Shown here: positions 1 through 10,602 of the stretch, in pieces
How positions within the stretch are numbered: the stretch's first letter is position 1
How the letters are laid out: every line of letters starts with the position of its first letter
Origin: Cricetomys ansorgei
Lineage: Eukaryota; Chordata; Mammalia; Rodentia; Nesomyidae
Assembly: GCA_026225945.1 (NCBI GenBank)
Contig: JAMJFZ010001816.1
Location: forward strand, 5,137,501-5,201,500
Direction: 5' to 3'
DNA length: 64,000 bases
Notes under the pieces: generated by a model
The model's database searches: none
The model's input: the letters and a program-made list of their open reading frames with translations, nothing else
What the model was told of the DNA's origin: nothing
Program-made: the position numbers and the translations under genes

Positions 1-1505
1 GATATAAACAGCGAAACATTTAGAAAGCATTGCCCAAGTACATAATTACTAATTAAAAGCAAGCAGGTCACAATGATGGAAGACAAAGAGGAATTCTACT
101 TAGGATTGTCTGGAGGGGATCTGTACCGAAGGGATAGATAGGCCATGAGTGATTGTGGCATGGTATAATTTAGTTAGATGGGCGATATTTCAAGCAGCAT
201 GAGTACAGGTCGAGGTAAGTTCAGAAAAACAGAATCCAGTATAACTGGGTGTGGTCAAGCAGGGGTGGGGAACGCAATGAGGTGCTTCTGCTCCTGGTCG
301 GTCCAAAGCACCCCACTCTGACCATCAGGGTGATGTTACATATGCCATTGTTTGAGCTTCAGAACTTTAGTCTTGGATGCTGTGGTTAATTTCCTGTATT
401 TGTACTAAACCCACTGAACCCCACAGTGCTTGGCTAATAGCACAATCTTCACTGTGAGATACTTAATAATATTTCCTTAACTACATGTCTTCACTACAGC
501 AAGCAGACCCAGGACACAGGAGAGACTGTAGTATTTGACTTGACTTTGGAATGGTGAACACAGTATCAAAACTCCTCTTACCACCTCACTTCCTCTTGAC
601 GGAGACGACTCTTGTGTTTCTTTTAGCCACCGTAAGTTGCTTTTGGTTTAGAACATAGACCTTTTTGTTCACATGAACGAAAGTTGTGACAGGCAGGGTT
701 GTGACAGCGTGTGCATACCTCATTTATTTCTGTGTCCTGGAGGACCTAAAGTACCTCACACTTGGCAACTGCATAGTTGTTGCGTCACAGAGGAGAAGAT
801 ACAGCATTTGAAAAACTAGCAGAATTTCAGTGTCAGGAGAAGGGCCAAGCATATTGTAACCAATGGAACCAGACACTGCATAGCCTGCGTGGAATGGATG
901 TGAATGGCACCGCAGGGGAGTGAGCTTAGTGTGAAATAAACTGTTTGGAGATTCATGGGGGAAAACAAGAAAGACAATGTACATTCCAGTCAGAGATGAT
1001 AAAGTAGCCTGCTGTAGCTGAAGGGTTTTATCTCTTAGATCAAGACTTAAAGCTGGAATGCCTGTGGGTAATATTAAAAAGGGAAGCTCACAAGGTGAAG
1101 GATTTCATTCTCACCTTAATTAGACTCTTAAGAACAAATGCTCCAGCACTACCCTAAATACCATCAGCTTGGGAGGATGAAAGGGAGCGGCGAGAAGTGC
1201 AGTGAACACGGAGCGTGTGCTCTCTTCACAGGCACTGCCTTGCCAGTGCGGGAGTCTGGGAACTGTGATGTGCCAACAGAATTCATAGGTCTAAACTTCT
1301 ATGTGCAAAGGCGTGGTTTGAAAATTTTCCCGATTGCTGCGAGTTTTTCTGAGTGTGAATATCAGTACTTTGAAGACGTAGCAAAATATGTATAATTCTG
1401 TGTAACTTGAGGGACGCAAAATTGTGATGTGTTTCAAACAACTGCAAAAATAGGTCTCTGAGGGGAAAAAAACACATGTCAAGATTCATTAACTTGGTCT
1501 GCCTG
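1..1505. other. no gene or clear repeat recognised
   Basis: Unique-looking, AT-rich sequence. Open frames on both strands are under 95 codons, overlap each other and show no familiar motif. I see no tandem repeat, SINE head or LTR signature here. Confidence 0.5.
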
Positions 1506-1876
1506 TGTGAGGTGATTTGAATAAGAATAGCGCTCACTGGCTCAATATGTGAATGCTTAGTCACCAGGGAGGGCTACTATTTGAAAGGCTTAGGAGCTGT
1601 GGCCTTGTTGAAGGAAGTGTGTCACTGGTGGGCGGGCTTTGAGGTTTCAAACACCCATGCCAGGCCCAGTGTCTCTTTCCAGGTTCTGCAGGCCCGGATG
1701 TAGAACTCTCAAATACCATTCCAGCGCCATGTCTGTCTGCACGCCACCATGCTCCCTGCCAAGATATCAATGGACTAAAGCTCTGAACTGAAAGCCAGCC
1801 TCAACGAGATGCTTTCTTTTGTAAGAGTTGCCGTGGCCATGGCAACTCTTCACGGCAATAGCACAGTGGCGGAGAT
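1506..1876 (+). mobile_element. ORR1-type MaLR solo LTR
   Basis: The order of features follows the rodent ORR1 LTR: a 'TTTGAATAAGAAT' start, 'GCTTAGTCACCAGGGAG', 'GTGGCCTTGTTG', a 'TGTAGAACTCTCA' block, 'GCCACCATGCTCCCTGCC', 'AATGGACTAAAGCTCTGAAC', and the 3' end 'AAGAGTTGCCGTGGCCATG' with 'CACGGCAATAGCACAGTG'. No internal retroviral sequence follows, so it is a solo LTR. The start is inferred from the homology edge. Family call is from memory of the consensus; the subfamily is not resolved. Confidence 0.8.
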
Positions 1877-4187
1877 GCTCTTAAGCTACTGACGAAAACA
1901 ATGGAAGCTGTGCTTGCCTTGTGTTGATTACAGTACGAGGGAAGGAAGGCTTGCTCTCCATGAGAAGACACTTGAGGGCTGTGTCGGTCCTAGACAACTG
2001 ATGCTGTTATCATTTTTGGTGGTTTTCTAGAAGTGCTCTAGTTATTTGTATACCTTCTCTATTAATAAAATATGACACTATTGGCTTTTCATTCACAAAT
2101 TAGAAAAAACGTATACATTGAACACATACTAATGGCAGCTGCTGTTCAAAGCACAGGGGTGAACACACGGGGACATAGGTCTCGGAGGCTTTCATTCAGG
2201 ATGGCTGTTTTGAGCGGATGAAGTCATCTCCTCTGTGTCTTGTGTCACACAGCCACGTGCTTCGAGGTTGCGTCGGTCCTCTTGATTGCTCTTGTTCCGA
2301 AGGATAATCACATTCTGCTGGCCTTTCATTAGCTTTCTGTCATTGTGTCCTTGGCTCCTGCACTCAATTCATTAGCTAGTGTTAATTAGAATTCCAGGAA
2401 TATACTTGAAGTGCCATAACCTTAATTTTATAAATGAAATTACTGCCTTCATGTTAACACATTTGGCAATATATATACTTTATGAATATCCTCTCAAATG
2501 TGGCATATACTTATATATGACTGGGAGAAATTTTGGTTTTTTTTTTTTTTTTTTTTGAGTAAAGTGTTAATGTCAAATTAACTTTACTTATGACATTTTT
2601 AAGTTAAAAAGTGATTAGTTGATATTTCTTCCCTAGGGGTAAAATGGGTCGGAGACCAAGGCATGAAGATGATGTGATGACAATAGAGAGCCGAAGGAGT
2701 GAGCACGAACATGACATGAACACCAGGCGCTGTTTTAACCACATATCCCCCAGCTCCTGCATAGTACATGTGTATGATGCCAGGGAGACGTGGAGGAGGG
2801 AGACAAAAAAACCAATTCCTCACCTACCGCAATGTGAAATACTGGCTATCATCCAAAATTGATAAATCCAGAAACAGTGGTGAGTTTGTCATTCATAAGT
2901 ACAGCAATATCATGAGCTAGGAGTCGAGATTGTTGCTTCTGAGGAGGAGAAATGAGAAGCCAGCACCTGGAGCAAGGGTTTCTTCTTCATCTTTTTACAG
3001 ATAGCTCATTTGGAATTTTAAAAAAAAATTGCTTTTAAATGAAGTAAAGGAAGAAACCCATGTGTTATTACAAAGCTCTTTTTGATGAAAAAATAAAATT
3101 GTGAATTCAAAGTAAAGTTCAAGAAATCATAAGACACGCACATAATCGAGGGGCACGGCAGAGGCGAGAGGTGAGTCAGTAAGCATCAGTTTGGACAACT
3201 TGGACCAAAAGCGCAGCGGAGGCATGCTCTCCATCACGCTCCCTGTAGCAGCACTTGGGGCGTCGGGGCTGGGAAAGACACGGGGCTCGCAGGAAGTTAC
3301 CCAGACCTAAGTGTGTTGGCACAGAAAAGGAAGGAAGCGAGACAGGAAACCTGGACTTAATATACAAAAAGGTGAGAGATGAACACGTCTCCAGTGTCCC
3401 AGTGTGATGTGAAACAGATAGTCACTCCTTCCTACTCCTAGTCTCACTTCTAGAAGCATCCGCTCTTGAGAAGCCTTGGCTATCTCTATTGATATTGAAG
3501 CCTCTGCTGGCTTTTCTGGTCTTCCATTTTTACATAGCTATATTGGTTAAAAGAAACTTCAGTTTCTACACATTTAAATTTAATATACATATACTCAAAA
3601 GCAAATTGTGCTATCTGCATGCTTCCTTTACTATTTAAATCTCTGAGTCCTTTACGAGGATTAAAAAGTTATCCTTAGAAGCGGTCTTATTTTACCCAAA
3701 GGTTGAACATACTTCAAAAGCTTTCAGTACGTTTTAGAACTTTTTAATTACTAGAAGTAAATGTGCCACCCATATGCTAAACTTTTCTGTGCCTCATGTC
3801 TCATTCCCACACAGCATTGTAATGATGCTGCCAACCGAGCTGACAGGTGAAATTCTTGAGGCATGTATACTGTGTCCACTTCGTGTGTGAGATGTACTTT
3901 CAAAGAATCACCACCTCCCACCTGCTGCAGGGGAGTTGCAAAGCAAATCTGAGGATCAGATGCTTGGCGTGAGTGGCTTCCCCATACCCCGGCAGCTAGC
4001 ATTCCACTTTGGGTGTCTGTGAATGTGCTGCCTCTCAGGAGAAGACTGACAGATCATGTTTGCATCTGTGGCTGGTTCATTGTACACCCTTCCATGGACC
4101 ATATCATCTCCAAGCTTCATCCAAAAATATTTAAGTTTGATATAAAAAAAACCATCACTATACTTTTTCTTGCTGGTTGTAGAGCTG
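1877..4187. other. no gene recognised; one T20 run
   Basis: Repeat-poor stretch. A run of 20 T lies at 2537-2556 and could be the A-tail of a decayed minus-strand retroposon, but no body is recognisable beside it. Short ORFs, for example the overlapping pair near 2.6-2.86 kb, look random and have no recognisable domain. Confidence 0.45.
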
Positions 4188-4280
4188 AAATTTAAAGATG
4201 TCTTTCAAGAATCTATGTCACTGAAGAAAGACATCTTTAAATTTGAGGAAGAAAGAATCTATGTCACTGATTCTTCCTCA
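4188..4280. repeat. double hairpin with duplicated loop
   Basis: Arms 4188-4206 and 4226-4244 are perfect 19-base reverse complements ('AAATTTAAAGATGTCTTTC' and its complement) around a 19-base spacer. An 18-base segment of that spacer ('AAGAATCTATGTCACTGA', 4207-4224) recurs exactly at 4253-4270. The second copy is flanked by its own perfect 10-base arms, 'TGAGGAAGAA' (4244-4253) and 'TTCTTCCTCA' (4271-4280). This is seen directly. A complex template-switch or fold-back replication event is the likely origin, by inference. Confidence 0.9.
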
Positions 4281-4639
4281 CCCTCCACTAAAATGAATAA
4301 ACTACAACTAGTACATTTTTACAAAGGTGTGTCCTAATGCTTTAATCTGGAGTTCACTTTCATATATTATATATAGTTTTATGCAGTTTTTTTTTCATTT
4401 CAAATTGGGGCCAGTTCTTCTATTTATCAAACAACCCCCCCTTTTTTTTTACTTGTAGTACCTTTTCTGTATGTTCTCTTTATGTCTATTTTGCAATTTA
4501 TTTTATTGGTTTTTCATCTATTTCTGCACCAAACTATATTGTCTTAAAAATGACAATACATGCAAGTCTTATTCCAAAGAAAATGTGAAGTTCACTTATT
4601 AGGGCTCTTAAAACTTCTACTTACAATTTTGTTTATGGT

Positions 4640-4836
4640 GATATGATGATTTCTGCTTCTTGACAACATGTTCAGTGTGACCAGCTTCATCAAGCTCTTG
4701 CTACAGTGTCTTCCTTACAAGAATGACTATAGCCTCATACTGTCACTCAAAATAAACCATCCCTTCTTAAGTTGATTCATTTTTTGTGTGTGGGGGGTCA
4801 GCATTATCACAGTGATGGGGAAAGGAACTAAGACAG
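4640..4836 (+). mobile_element. MT-type MaLR LTR, 3' fragment
   Basis: Resembles the 3' half of rodent MT LTRs: 'CAGTGTGACCAGCTTC', 'CTCAAAATAAACCATCCCTTC' spread across the polyadenylation region, 'TTAAGTTG', and a terminus 'AGGAACTAAGACAG'. The 5' half is missing or too diverged to see. Confidence 0.65.
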
Positions 4837-4879
4837 TATAATGCAAGCATTCGAATTACAGCAGATTTTAAATCGGTTC

Positions 4880-4881
<2 letters not shown>

Positions 4882-4927
<46 letters not shown>
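4882..4927. repeat. (TG)n microsatellite
   Basis: Uninterrupted TG dinucleotide run of about 22 units. It precedes the T-rich tail side of a minus-strand B1-like SINE, a common site of microsatellite birth. Confidence 0.97.
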
Positions 4928-4928
<1 letters not shown>

Positions 4929-4929
4929 C

Positions 4930-5054
4930 TTTTTCTTTTTACTCTGTATTCTGGACTAGCCCAGAGCTCACTTTGTATCTTAGATTGGCTTTATATTCTC
5001 CGCAATCCTCCTGACTCAGCGTCATGTGTGTCGGGATAGGTATGAGCCATCATT
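4930..5054 (-). mobile_element. B1-like (7SL-derived) SINE, old
   Basis: Read on the + strand it shows the B1 antisense order: T-rich tail, 'ACTCTGTATTCTGG', 'CCCAGAGCTCACTTTGTATC', 'GCAATCCTCCTGACTCAGC', then 'TGTCGGGATAGGTATGAGCC', the degraded RNA polymerase III box region. Very diverged, consistent with proto-B1/B1F age. Confidence 0.7.
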
Positions 5055-5308
5055 TTTAGCTAATGGATTTTTTGGTAAAATTCCTAGATTGATTACAGAT
5101 TTTATTGCAATAGTAAGTATCCAGTTTTAAATTTCATTTTATACCTGATTACTGTGGTGTTTAGAACATTGATATGCATGTCTTCTAACCCTTCAGAACT
5201 GTGTCTTTGAATATATTATAACTGGTCATGCTTTTGAAGACTTAGTGATCAGTGGACTGAATGAAAGTATTGAATTGGCCTAAATGGCTCAAAACATAGC
5301 TTGTACTA

Positions 5309-5341
5309 TATTTCTTTTCTTTTTTCTTTTTTTTTTTTTAC
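5309..5341. repeat. T-rich low-complexity tract
   Basis: A run of T interrupted by single C bases. Simple sequence; no element body recognised next to it. Confidence 0.8.
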
Positions 5342-5449
5342 TGACCGTGTGCTTTTCACCTTACCTCTGCTTCCAACTAATAGCTCTATATAAATTAGAC
5401 CACTTTCATGCAAATGCTACCTGTGGGTTGCCCTTTTGTTTCTTTCCAT

Positions 5450-5962
5450 AGACTATTTCTATTCTATAGATTAATGGGGCGGGAGAGCCTGAGAACTCAC
5501 CAGACACAACGAGTATCTCGGAGCTGACAAAGGAACTGTTTGAGTGAGCTGCACAGTCGATTGAACACTGGTTATTCACACTGGCTAGTAATAGTTTAAC
5601 AAATGCCCTGATCTTCACATTGAGCCAACCCAGCTGGAGATCCAAGAGAACCAATGACATAGCCCCATCCTGAAGCAGAGAGACCCAAGAAGAACTGATG
5701 TTTTAGTTAGCTCTCAAAAACAGGAAAAAGGCAGTGTTCTAATTTGAGAAGAGACAGTCAGGAGAGAGTCTCCCTTTCTTGGCGAAGGTTTAACTAACTG
5801 GGTGAAATCTATCTAGGGTATGGGGGTCAATCTCTCCTATTTGGTCTTCCAATTTAAACATTAATCTCCTCCGCAGTAACCTCACAAAAACATAAAGAAT
5901 ATTTTCCTACCAAATATCTGGGTATTTGGTCCATATAAGTTGACACATTAAATCATCTATAC
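5450..5962 (-). mobile_element. MLT2-type ERVL LTR, old
   Basis: The right part reads as the antisense start of an MLT2/ERVL LTR: 'CAAATATCTGGGTATTTGG' followed by 'AAGTTGACACATTAAATCAT', the complement of the conserved 'TCAACTTGAC' start region. The middle 'CCCAAGAAGAACTGATGTTT' and 'AATTTAAACATTAATCTCCT' are in the expected order. The 3' (left) edge is approximate. The ORF overlapping its left part has no coding support. Confidence 0.65.
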
Positions 5963-5966
5963 TTTA

Positions 5967-7302
5967 TCTTATCTACTGCACCTACCTCACAGGATCCCCT
6001 ATAAAGCAAGTTACTTACTCTAGCCTTATCTAAGGACCTGGTCTTCATGCAGCTGTCCAGCTAAGGCATCCAGGCAGTGTTTGATATGCAAGTGAGGACT
6101 TTACGCAGATGATGATCCTGCCACACTGTAAGAGGTATTCATGATTGTTGTAGTTATTCTCTGAGACACTGAGCAGTGATAAAAGAGTGTTGCACATAAA
6201 TACTCATTTTCTATGTTTTTCAAAGAGCCTTTAAAATGCAAAATTGCTTTATGTAAAGTCTTGTCATTTTTCTAGGCATCAAAGTCGATGACCATTTGAA
6301 CCCGGGGACACTTCACGAAGATGGACTAGCACCCCAAATCATTTGCAATTTCTGCAATCATCATTGCCTTGCAAAACAAACCACAGTGGAGAAGTTTTGA
6401 GGTCAGATGCACTGCTCTAATTTTACAGGCCGAGCTTAGCTAAATTTATAGTCATGATAGCTGTATGTTGCTAACTGCTAATAATACCCATAATTGCTAT
6501 TAACAGTCAAATTTGCTTTTAAAGAAAACTGTTAAAATCTTTGAATAACTCACCTTTGGTAAAAGGTGTTTTTTTTTTTTCTTTCTTGATATGATATTTA
6601 ACATGCTTGTATTGGAAAAGAATTTATTTTCCCTTAACAATAGTGACTGCACATATATTTTCTTTATATCTTCATTTAAAAGAATAAGTATACATATTCT
6701 TTTGTGCCTGAATAGCCCCATTACATCAAGACTGTAATAAGAGAGACTTATTGTGTAGTTGAAAACTGGATTGTGTGTGAAATAATGTGAAAGATTTACA
6801 TTTCACTCTTGCATATATTTGACCTTTGGAGTGTCAATTGGACAGACATTTAGCTCCTACTGATGCTGCTGACAGCTCTTTGTGTGGCTGACTATTGTGA
6901 GCTGCAGCAAGTCATTGACTCCAGTTAACCTCTGATATTTCCTTTAAAGCACAGCCTTATTGTCTGCTGGTGGAAGACAATTCATTTCTACTTCTGGGTT
7001 TCTAGTCTGCCCAATCAGGCTTGTAGAATGGTATTTTAAATGAAAAGAAGGAGGCTGTGATGTTTGGCTAAAATTTATCATGGAAACCTCTGACCATATT
7101 CTGTGATGTATGCTGTCATTTTCTGTGTTGCTAAATAGGAGTCACTGAGAGATGAGCTATTTTTTTAAAGGGGGATAACCAATGGGTGGGCTCTTCTGCT
7201 TTTGCCTATCTGATTCACATTTAGGTTTTTTTTTTTTTCCTGATAAACAATTATGGAAAATGCTATCTCTGAAACTTAAATTTTATTCTGAAAATATTTA
7301 AA
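5967..7302. other. repeat-free sequence, possible conserved noncoding core
   Basis: No SINE, LTR or L1 signature seen. The core 6780-7070 has a varied, non-repetitive composition and a TGACAG (MEIS/TGIF-type) word at 6869-6874 and CCAATCAG near 7011. Whether it is conserved or regulatory cannot be judged from one sequence. Confidence 0.35.
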
Positions 7303-7686
7303 TGTTGTATTGATTAGTTTTATCCTCAAATTGATGCAACCTAAAATCACCTGGGAAGAGGAAATCTCACTTGAAGTGTCGCCTCAATTACATTGGCCTG
7401 TAGGCATGCCTGAGGGGCATTTTCAGAACTGCTCATTGACGTAGGCCCTGCCTACTATATGTGTGGCGGTATCCAGAGGCAAGTGGTCCCAGGCTGGGTA
7501 GGAAAGGTATCCAAGCACAAGTCAGATTGAGTCGGTAAGAAGAATGCCTCTACGGTTTCTGTTTCACTTCCTGTTTGAGTTCTTGCTTTGATTTCCCTCA
7601 ATGATGGGCTGTGACCCGTGAGTTTAAGCCAAACTCTTTCCCATCTATGTTGCATTTGTCACAGCAACGCAAAGGAAAACAGGACG
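7303..7686 (+). mobile_element. MT-type (MTD-like) MaLR solo LTR
   Basis: Diagnostic order: 'ATCACCTGGGAAGAGGAAA', 'ATTGGCCTGTAGGCATGCC', 'TGAGGGGCATTTTC', 'TTCCCTCAATGATGGGCTGT', 'TAAGCCAAACTCTTTCCC', and a 3' end 'TTGTCACAGCAACGCAAAGG'. About 380 bases, the usual size for these LTRs. Its 3' edge lies within a few bases of the Rps6 retrocopy, so the two insertions abut. Confidence 0.8.
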
Positions 7687-7689
7687 GAT

Positions 7690-8433
7690 GTTGACTGAAA
7701 TGATCATGCAAACTTGATACCCTCTGAGAAGTGCATGACCACAGAATTTGTAAATGCTCTGGGTAAAGAGTGGAAGGGTTCTGTGGTCCAGGTAATCAGT
7801 AGAAATGAGAAACAGCTTTTCCCATGAAGGAAAATGTCTGCACCCGGGGCAGAGTGCACCTGAGGATGAGTAAGGGGTATCCTAGTTCTAGAACGAGGAG
7901 AACTTGGCGAGGACGCTCAAGTCAGTCAGGATGTACTGTGGATGCCAGCCTGAGTGTTCTCAACTTTGTTATCTTTTAAAAAAAGGAGAGGAGGAGATAT
8001 CTGGACCGGCAGATACACCTGCGCTTGGCAGTTGGGGCCCAAAAGAGCTGGCAGGAACCTCAAACTCTTTAGTCTCTCTGAAGAAGCTGCTGTCCGCCAA
8101 TATGTTGTCAGAAAGCCCTTTGACAAAGAAGATAAGCCCAAGACCAAAGCACCCAAGACTTAGCGACTTAGTATTCCACGTGTCCTGCAACACAAACGCT
8201 GACATGTTGCTCTGAAGAAACAGTGCACTAAGAAAAACAAGAAGGTGTCTCCGAATGTGCTCAAATTTTGGCCAAGAGGATGAAGGAAGCCAAAGAAAAA
8301 TTCCAGGAGCAGATCGCTGAGAGATGTAGGCTGTCCTCATTGAGAGCTTCTATTGGTAAGTCTGAATACAGCCAAAAATCAGTCTTTATGGGGAACAAGT
8401 AAATGATCAGACTTTGGAAAAAAAATAGAAAAA
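7690..8433 (+). pseudogene. Rps6: ribosomal protein S6 processed pseudogene
   Basis: Intronless, decayed copy of the small-subunit protein eS6. Known role of the parent: 40S ribosomal component and target of S6 kinase through its C-terminal serines. The homology begins near codon 15 ('IEVDDERK' region, mutated) and follows the parent through 'RMATE', 'EEWKG', 'PMK', 'VDANLSVLN', 'GPKRA', '[10 protein letters not shown]', 'TKAPK', 'RMKEAKE' and '[15 protein letters not shown]'. It ends in a 3'UTR-like stretch and an A-rich tail at about 8418-8433. The order is full length except for the 5' end, as expected for a truncated L1-mediated retrocopy. It is dead: frames shift several times, a stop follows the TKAPK motif (TAG near 8161), and the normal terminal stop reads TCA. 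No intron is present. Expression as protein is not expected. Family identity is very secure. Confidence 0.95.
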
Positions 8434-9337
8434 GCAAGCAGTGGTACTCCCAAAGCACGTGGCATGGGCTTGACTACTATCTTTCTGTTTATTCTGTTTA
8501 TAGCTGTTCAGAACGTATGTGGTTATTCTGATAACCATGTGTGCAGATGAGGGATAGGATAGCAGAACGCACACAGGATCTGGAATCCAATCTGTGCTAA
8601 AATTTGACCCCGTAATTTATCATCTATATAACTGTTGGTGAAGAGTTTCATGTTTATACGTTTTAGTTTCTCTCGATATAAAAGAAAATAAGAAATAGCT
8701 CATAAGAGCACCATCAAAATCCAAAGTAATTCATGTAAAACAGTTGTCACCACACACCCCCACACACACACAGAGTTAGAAATCATCATTGGCCGTAGTT
8801 GAGATACCCTTTAGTAACTTGGCAAGTTGCATCAAAAGACTTTCAGGTAATTAACCAAACTTTCACAGGCTAGTATTAAACTCATTTGGTTCATGATGTG
8901 GTACCTGATATATGTATAATCAAATCACTTCCCTCCTATTATATCTATAATTCCTATTTCAATATTAATGTCTCAGATTGACTCCTAATTTCTTTTCTTA
9001 TTTGCTTTTACCGAATCCTTGTCTGTTCTCCGCTGTAGATTTTTATTCACTGGTTTGCAGGAGACGCTGTGCTCTCTTTTTCTTTCTCCCTTTAGATTGC
9101 TTCATATTTATTGGGAATACAAAGGTGTTTTATTCATGGCAAATGAAATTCTCAGAAAAGAATTCCATTAGGTATGATTGTTCTGACTCTTATTTTCTGC
9201 AAACAGTACACTTTGAGGAATGATGCTTCAGATTTGATGTTTGAAAATGTTTCTCAGTGATCTACTTACAGGCAGCGAAGTCAGGACTCAAACTGCATGG
9301 CGAGTTTTCTCCTCTGTTGTATCTGAGTGCCTTGTGT
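8434..9337. other. no gene recognised
   Basis: AT-rich sequence without a recognisable element. A short CA-rich patch lies at 8752-8772. The overlapping open frames here are short and mutually incompatible. Confidence 0.45.
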
Positions 9338-9439
9338 ATTTTCTTCCCTCCCTCCTTGCCCCTCCCTTCTTTCCTTCCTCCTATCTTTCTCTTTCATTCC
9401 TTTCTTCCCTCTTCTCTCTGCCCTTCCCCCTTCTCTCTG
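9338..9439 (+). repeat. pyrimidine-rich (CT/CTT) tract
   Basis: About 100 bases almost wholly C and T, with TCCC, CTTT and CTCT words. It gives three overlapping Ser/Leu/Pro-rich ORFs that are artefacts of composition. It lies against the T side of a minus-strand tRNA-derived SINE. Confidence 0.9.
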
Positions 9440-9511
9440 GGTTCTAGAGATGGGACAGGGCCTTCTGTTTGTTCAGCAAGCACTCCACTGCAATATTAAA
9501 GTCCTACCCTC
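9440..9511 (-). mobile_element. ID-like/B4-type tRNA-derived SINE head
   Basis: Antisense ID/B4 order: 'GGTTCTAGAGATGGGACAGG', 'GCCTTCTGTTTGTTCAGCAA', 'GCACTCCACTGCA', matching the complement of the tRNA-like A and B box region. Diverged. Confidence 0.55.
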
Positions 9512-9585
9512 TGTGTGTATTCTTGAAACTAATGTGTTTCAGACATTTCTGCATCGGTAACTAAATAGTTACTCTTGCTAACTGC

Positions 9586-9650
9586 AGTGGCATGTACCTA
9601 AAATCACTGCTCCTATTATCTGGGTCCAGGAGTTTGTGATCAGACTGGAG
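9586..9650 (+). mobile_element. possible proto-B1 fragment
   Basis: 'GTGGCATGTACCTAAAATCA', then 'CCAGGAGTTTGTGATCAGAC' resemble the sense strand of a monomeric 7SL SINE. Very diverged and short. Confidence 0.3.
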
Positions 9651-10575
9651 AGGAAAACAGACTTGCTTCTCAGAAAGCTTTTGAGGGTGTAACCCGTGTT
9701 TCACTCACCTCCGTGCCCCCAGCATGTTGTCTTGCCTTGATCACACTGCTTACTGTACAGTGGTTACGTAATATGTCCTTGATAACCAGAACAGCAAAGA
9801 AATATCTATGTATATGAACTTTCTTGGAAAGTACAGCTAATGATTAAATGATTAAGTAATTAAATTAATGATTAAAAATGAGAGAATTTATTTATATTAA
9901 GTCACATTGTTCCTAAGCTGCCAAGATGTCTACACTTAAAAGTCTCTTTCCTTTCTTCAGTCAGTGTAGCTCTGATCATGAATATAAACGATGAATCGCC
10001 AACAGAGTTGAGTAGAGAGAAGCGTTCTCAGAGGGATTGGAAACAATTTAAAGTTCAACCAGAGTTGTTTGAGTAAAGAGCATAGTAAACAAGAATAGGA
10101 AACGAAGGGTGGTAAAATCTTGATATTTGTTCTTAGCGTAAATTTTAGTTACCTTTTCAAAAAGTTTTGGCCTGTGGACAGATGACCGAATGAAGTTTCG
10201 GCTCTGGGCCTCAACGGCAGCTCATGAATCAAGACTCGTTTTTCATAATTATTAGAAACACATGGAGCAGTTTTTAAACTCCTGGGGTCTCCACAGTCTC
10301 GTTATTTTCTGGTTTCTGTGTCAGTGCAAGTCTTCGAGATTTTTCTACTATGAAGAAAATTGACTCGATTTCTGTCAATCTTCTGAATTTTTTTTATTTT
10401 GTTTGTTTCTAGATACAGACATTTGGGTGCATATTTCACTAACAAAGCCCTGTCCACAGTCCTGCTTCCGTGTGCTTTTAGGATCTTGTGATTTCCAAGA
10501 TTCTCCTGGTAGGGCACGGTTGCTTGCCCAGGAAAGGAATAAGGGTCCAAGGTGGCTCTGCTTTTGAAGAAATGG
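9651..10575. other. no gene recognised
   Basis: No repeat signature seen apart from a TTAAT/ATTAA-rich patch near 9838-9880. The 107- and 136-codon minus-strand open frames at 10.30-10.79 kb overlap in different frames and show no domain. Confidence 0.4.
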
Positions 10576-10602
10576 GTTGCTAGGCAACGGGTTGCTAGGC
10601 AT
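10576..10602. promoter_or_regulatory. tandem RFX X-box-like sites
   Basis: 'GTTGCTAGGCAAC' at 10576-10588 is a perfect inverted repeat matching the classic X-box bound by RFX factors. A second partial copy, 'GTTGCTAGGCAT', starts 15 bases later at 10591. Motif identity is seen directly; binding is inference. No promoter or gene start is visible next to it, so it could be a distal element or chance. Confidence 0.5.
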
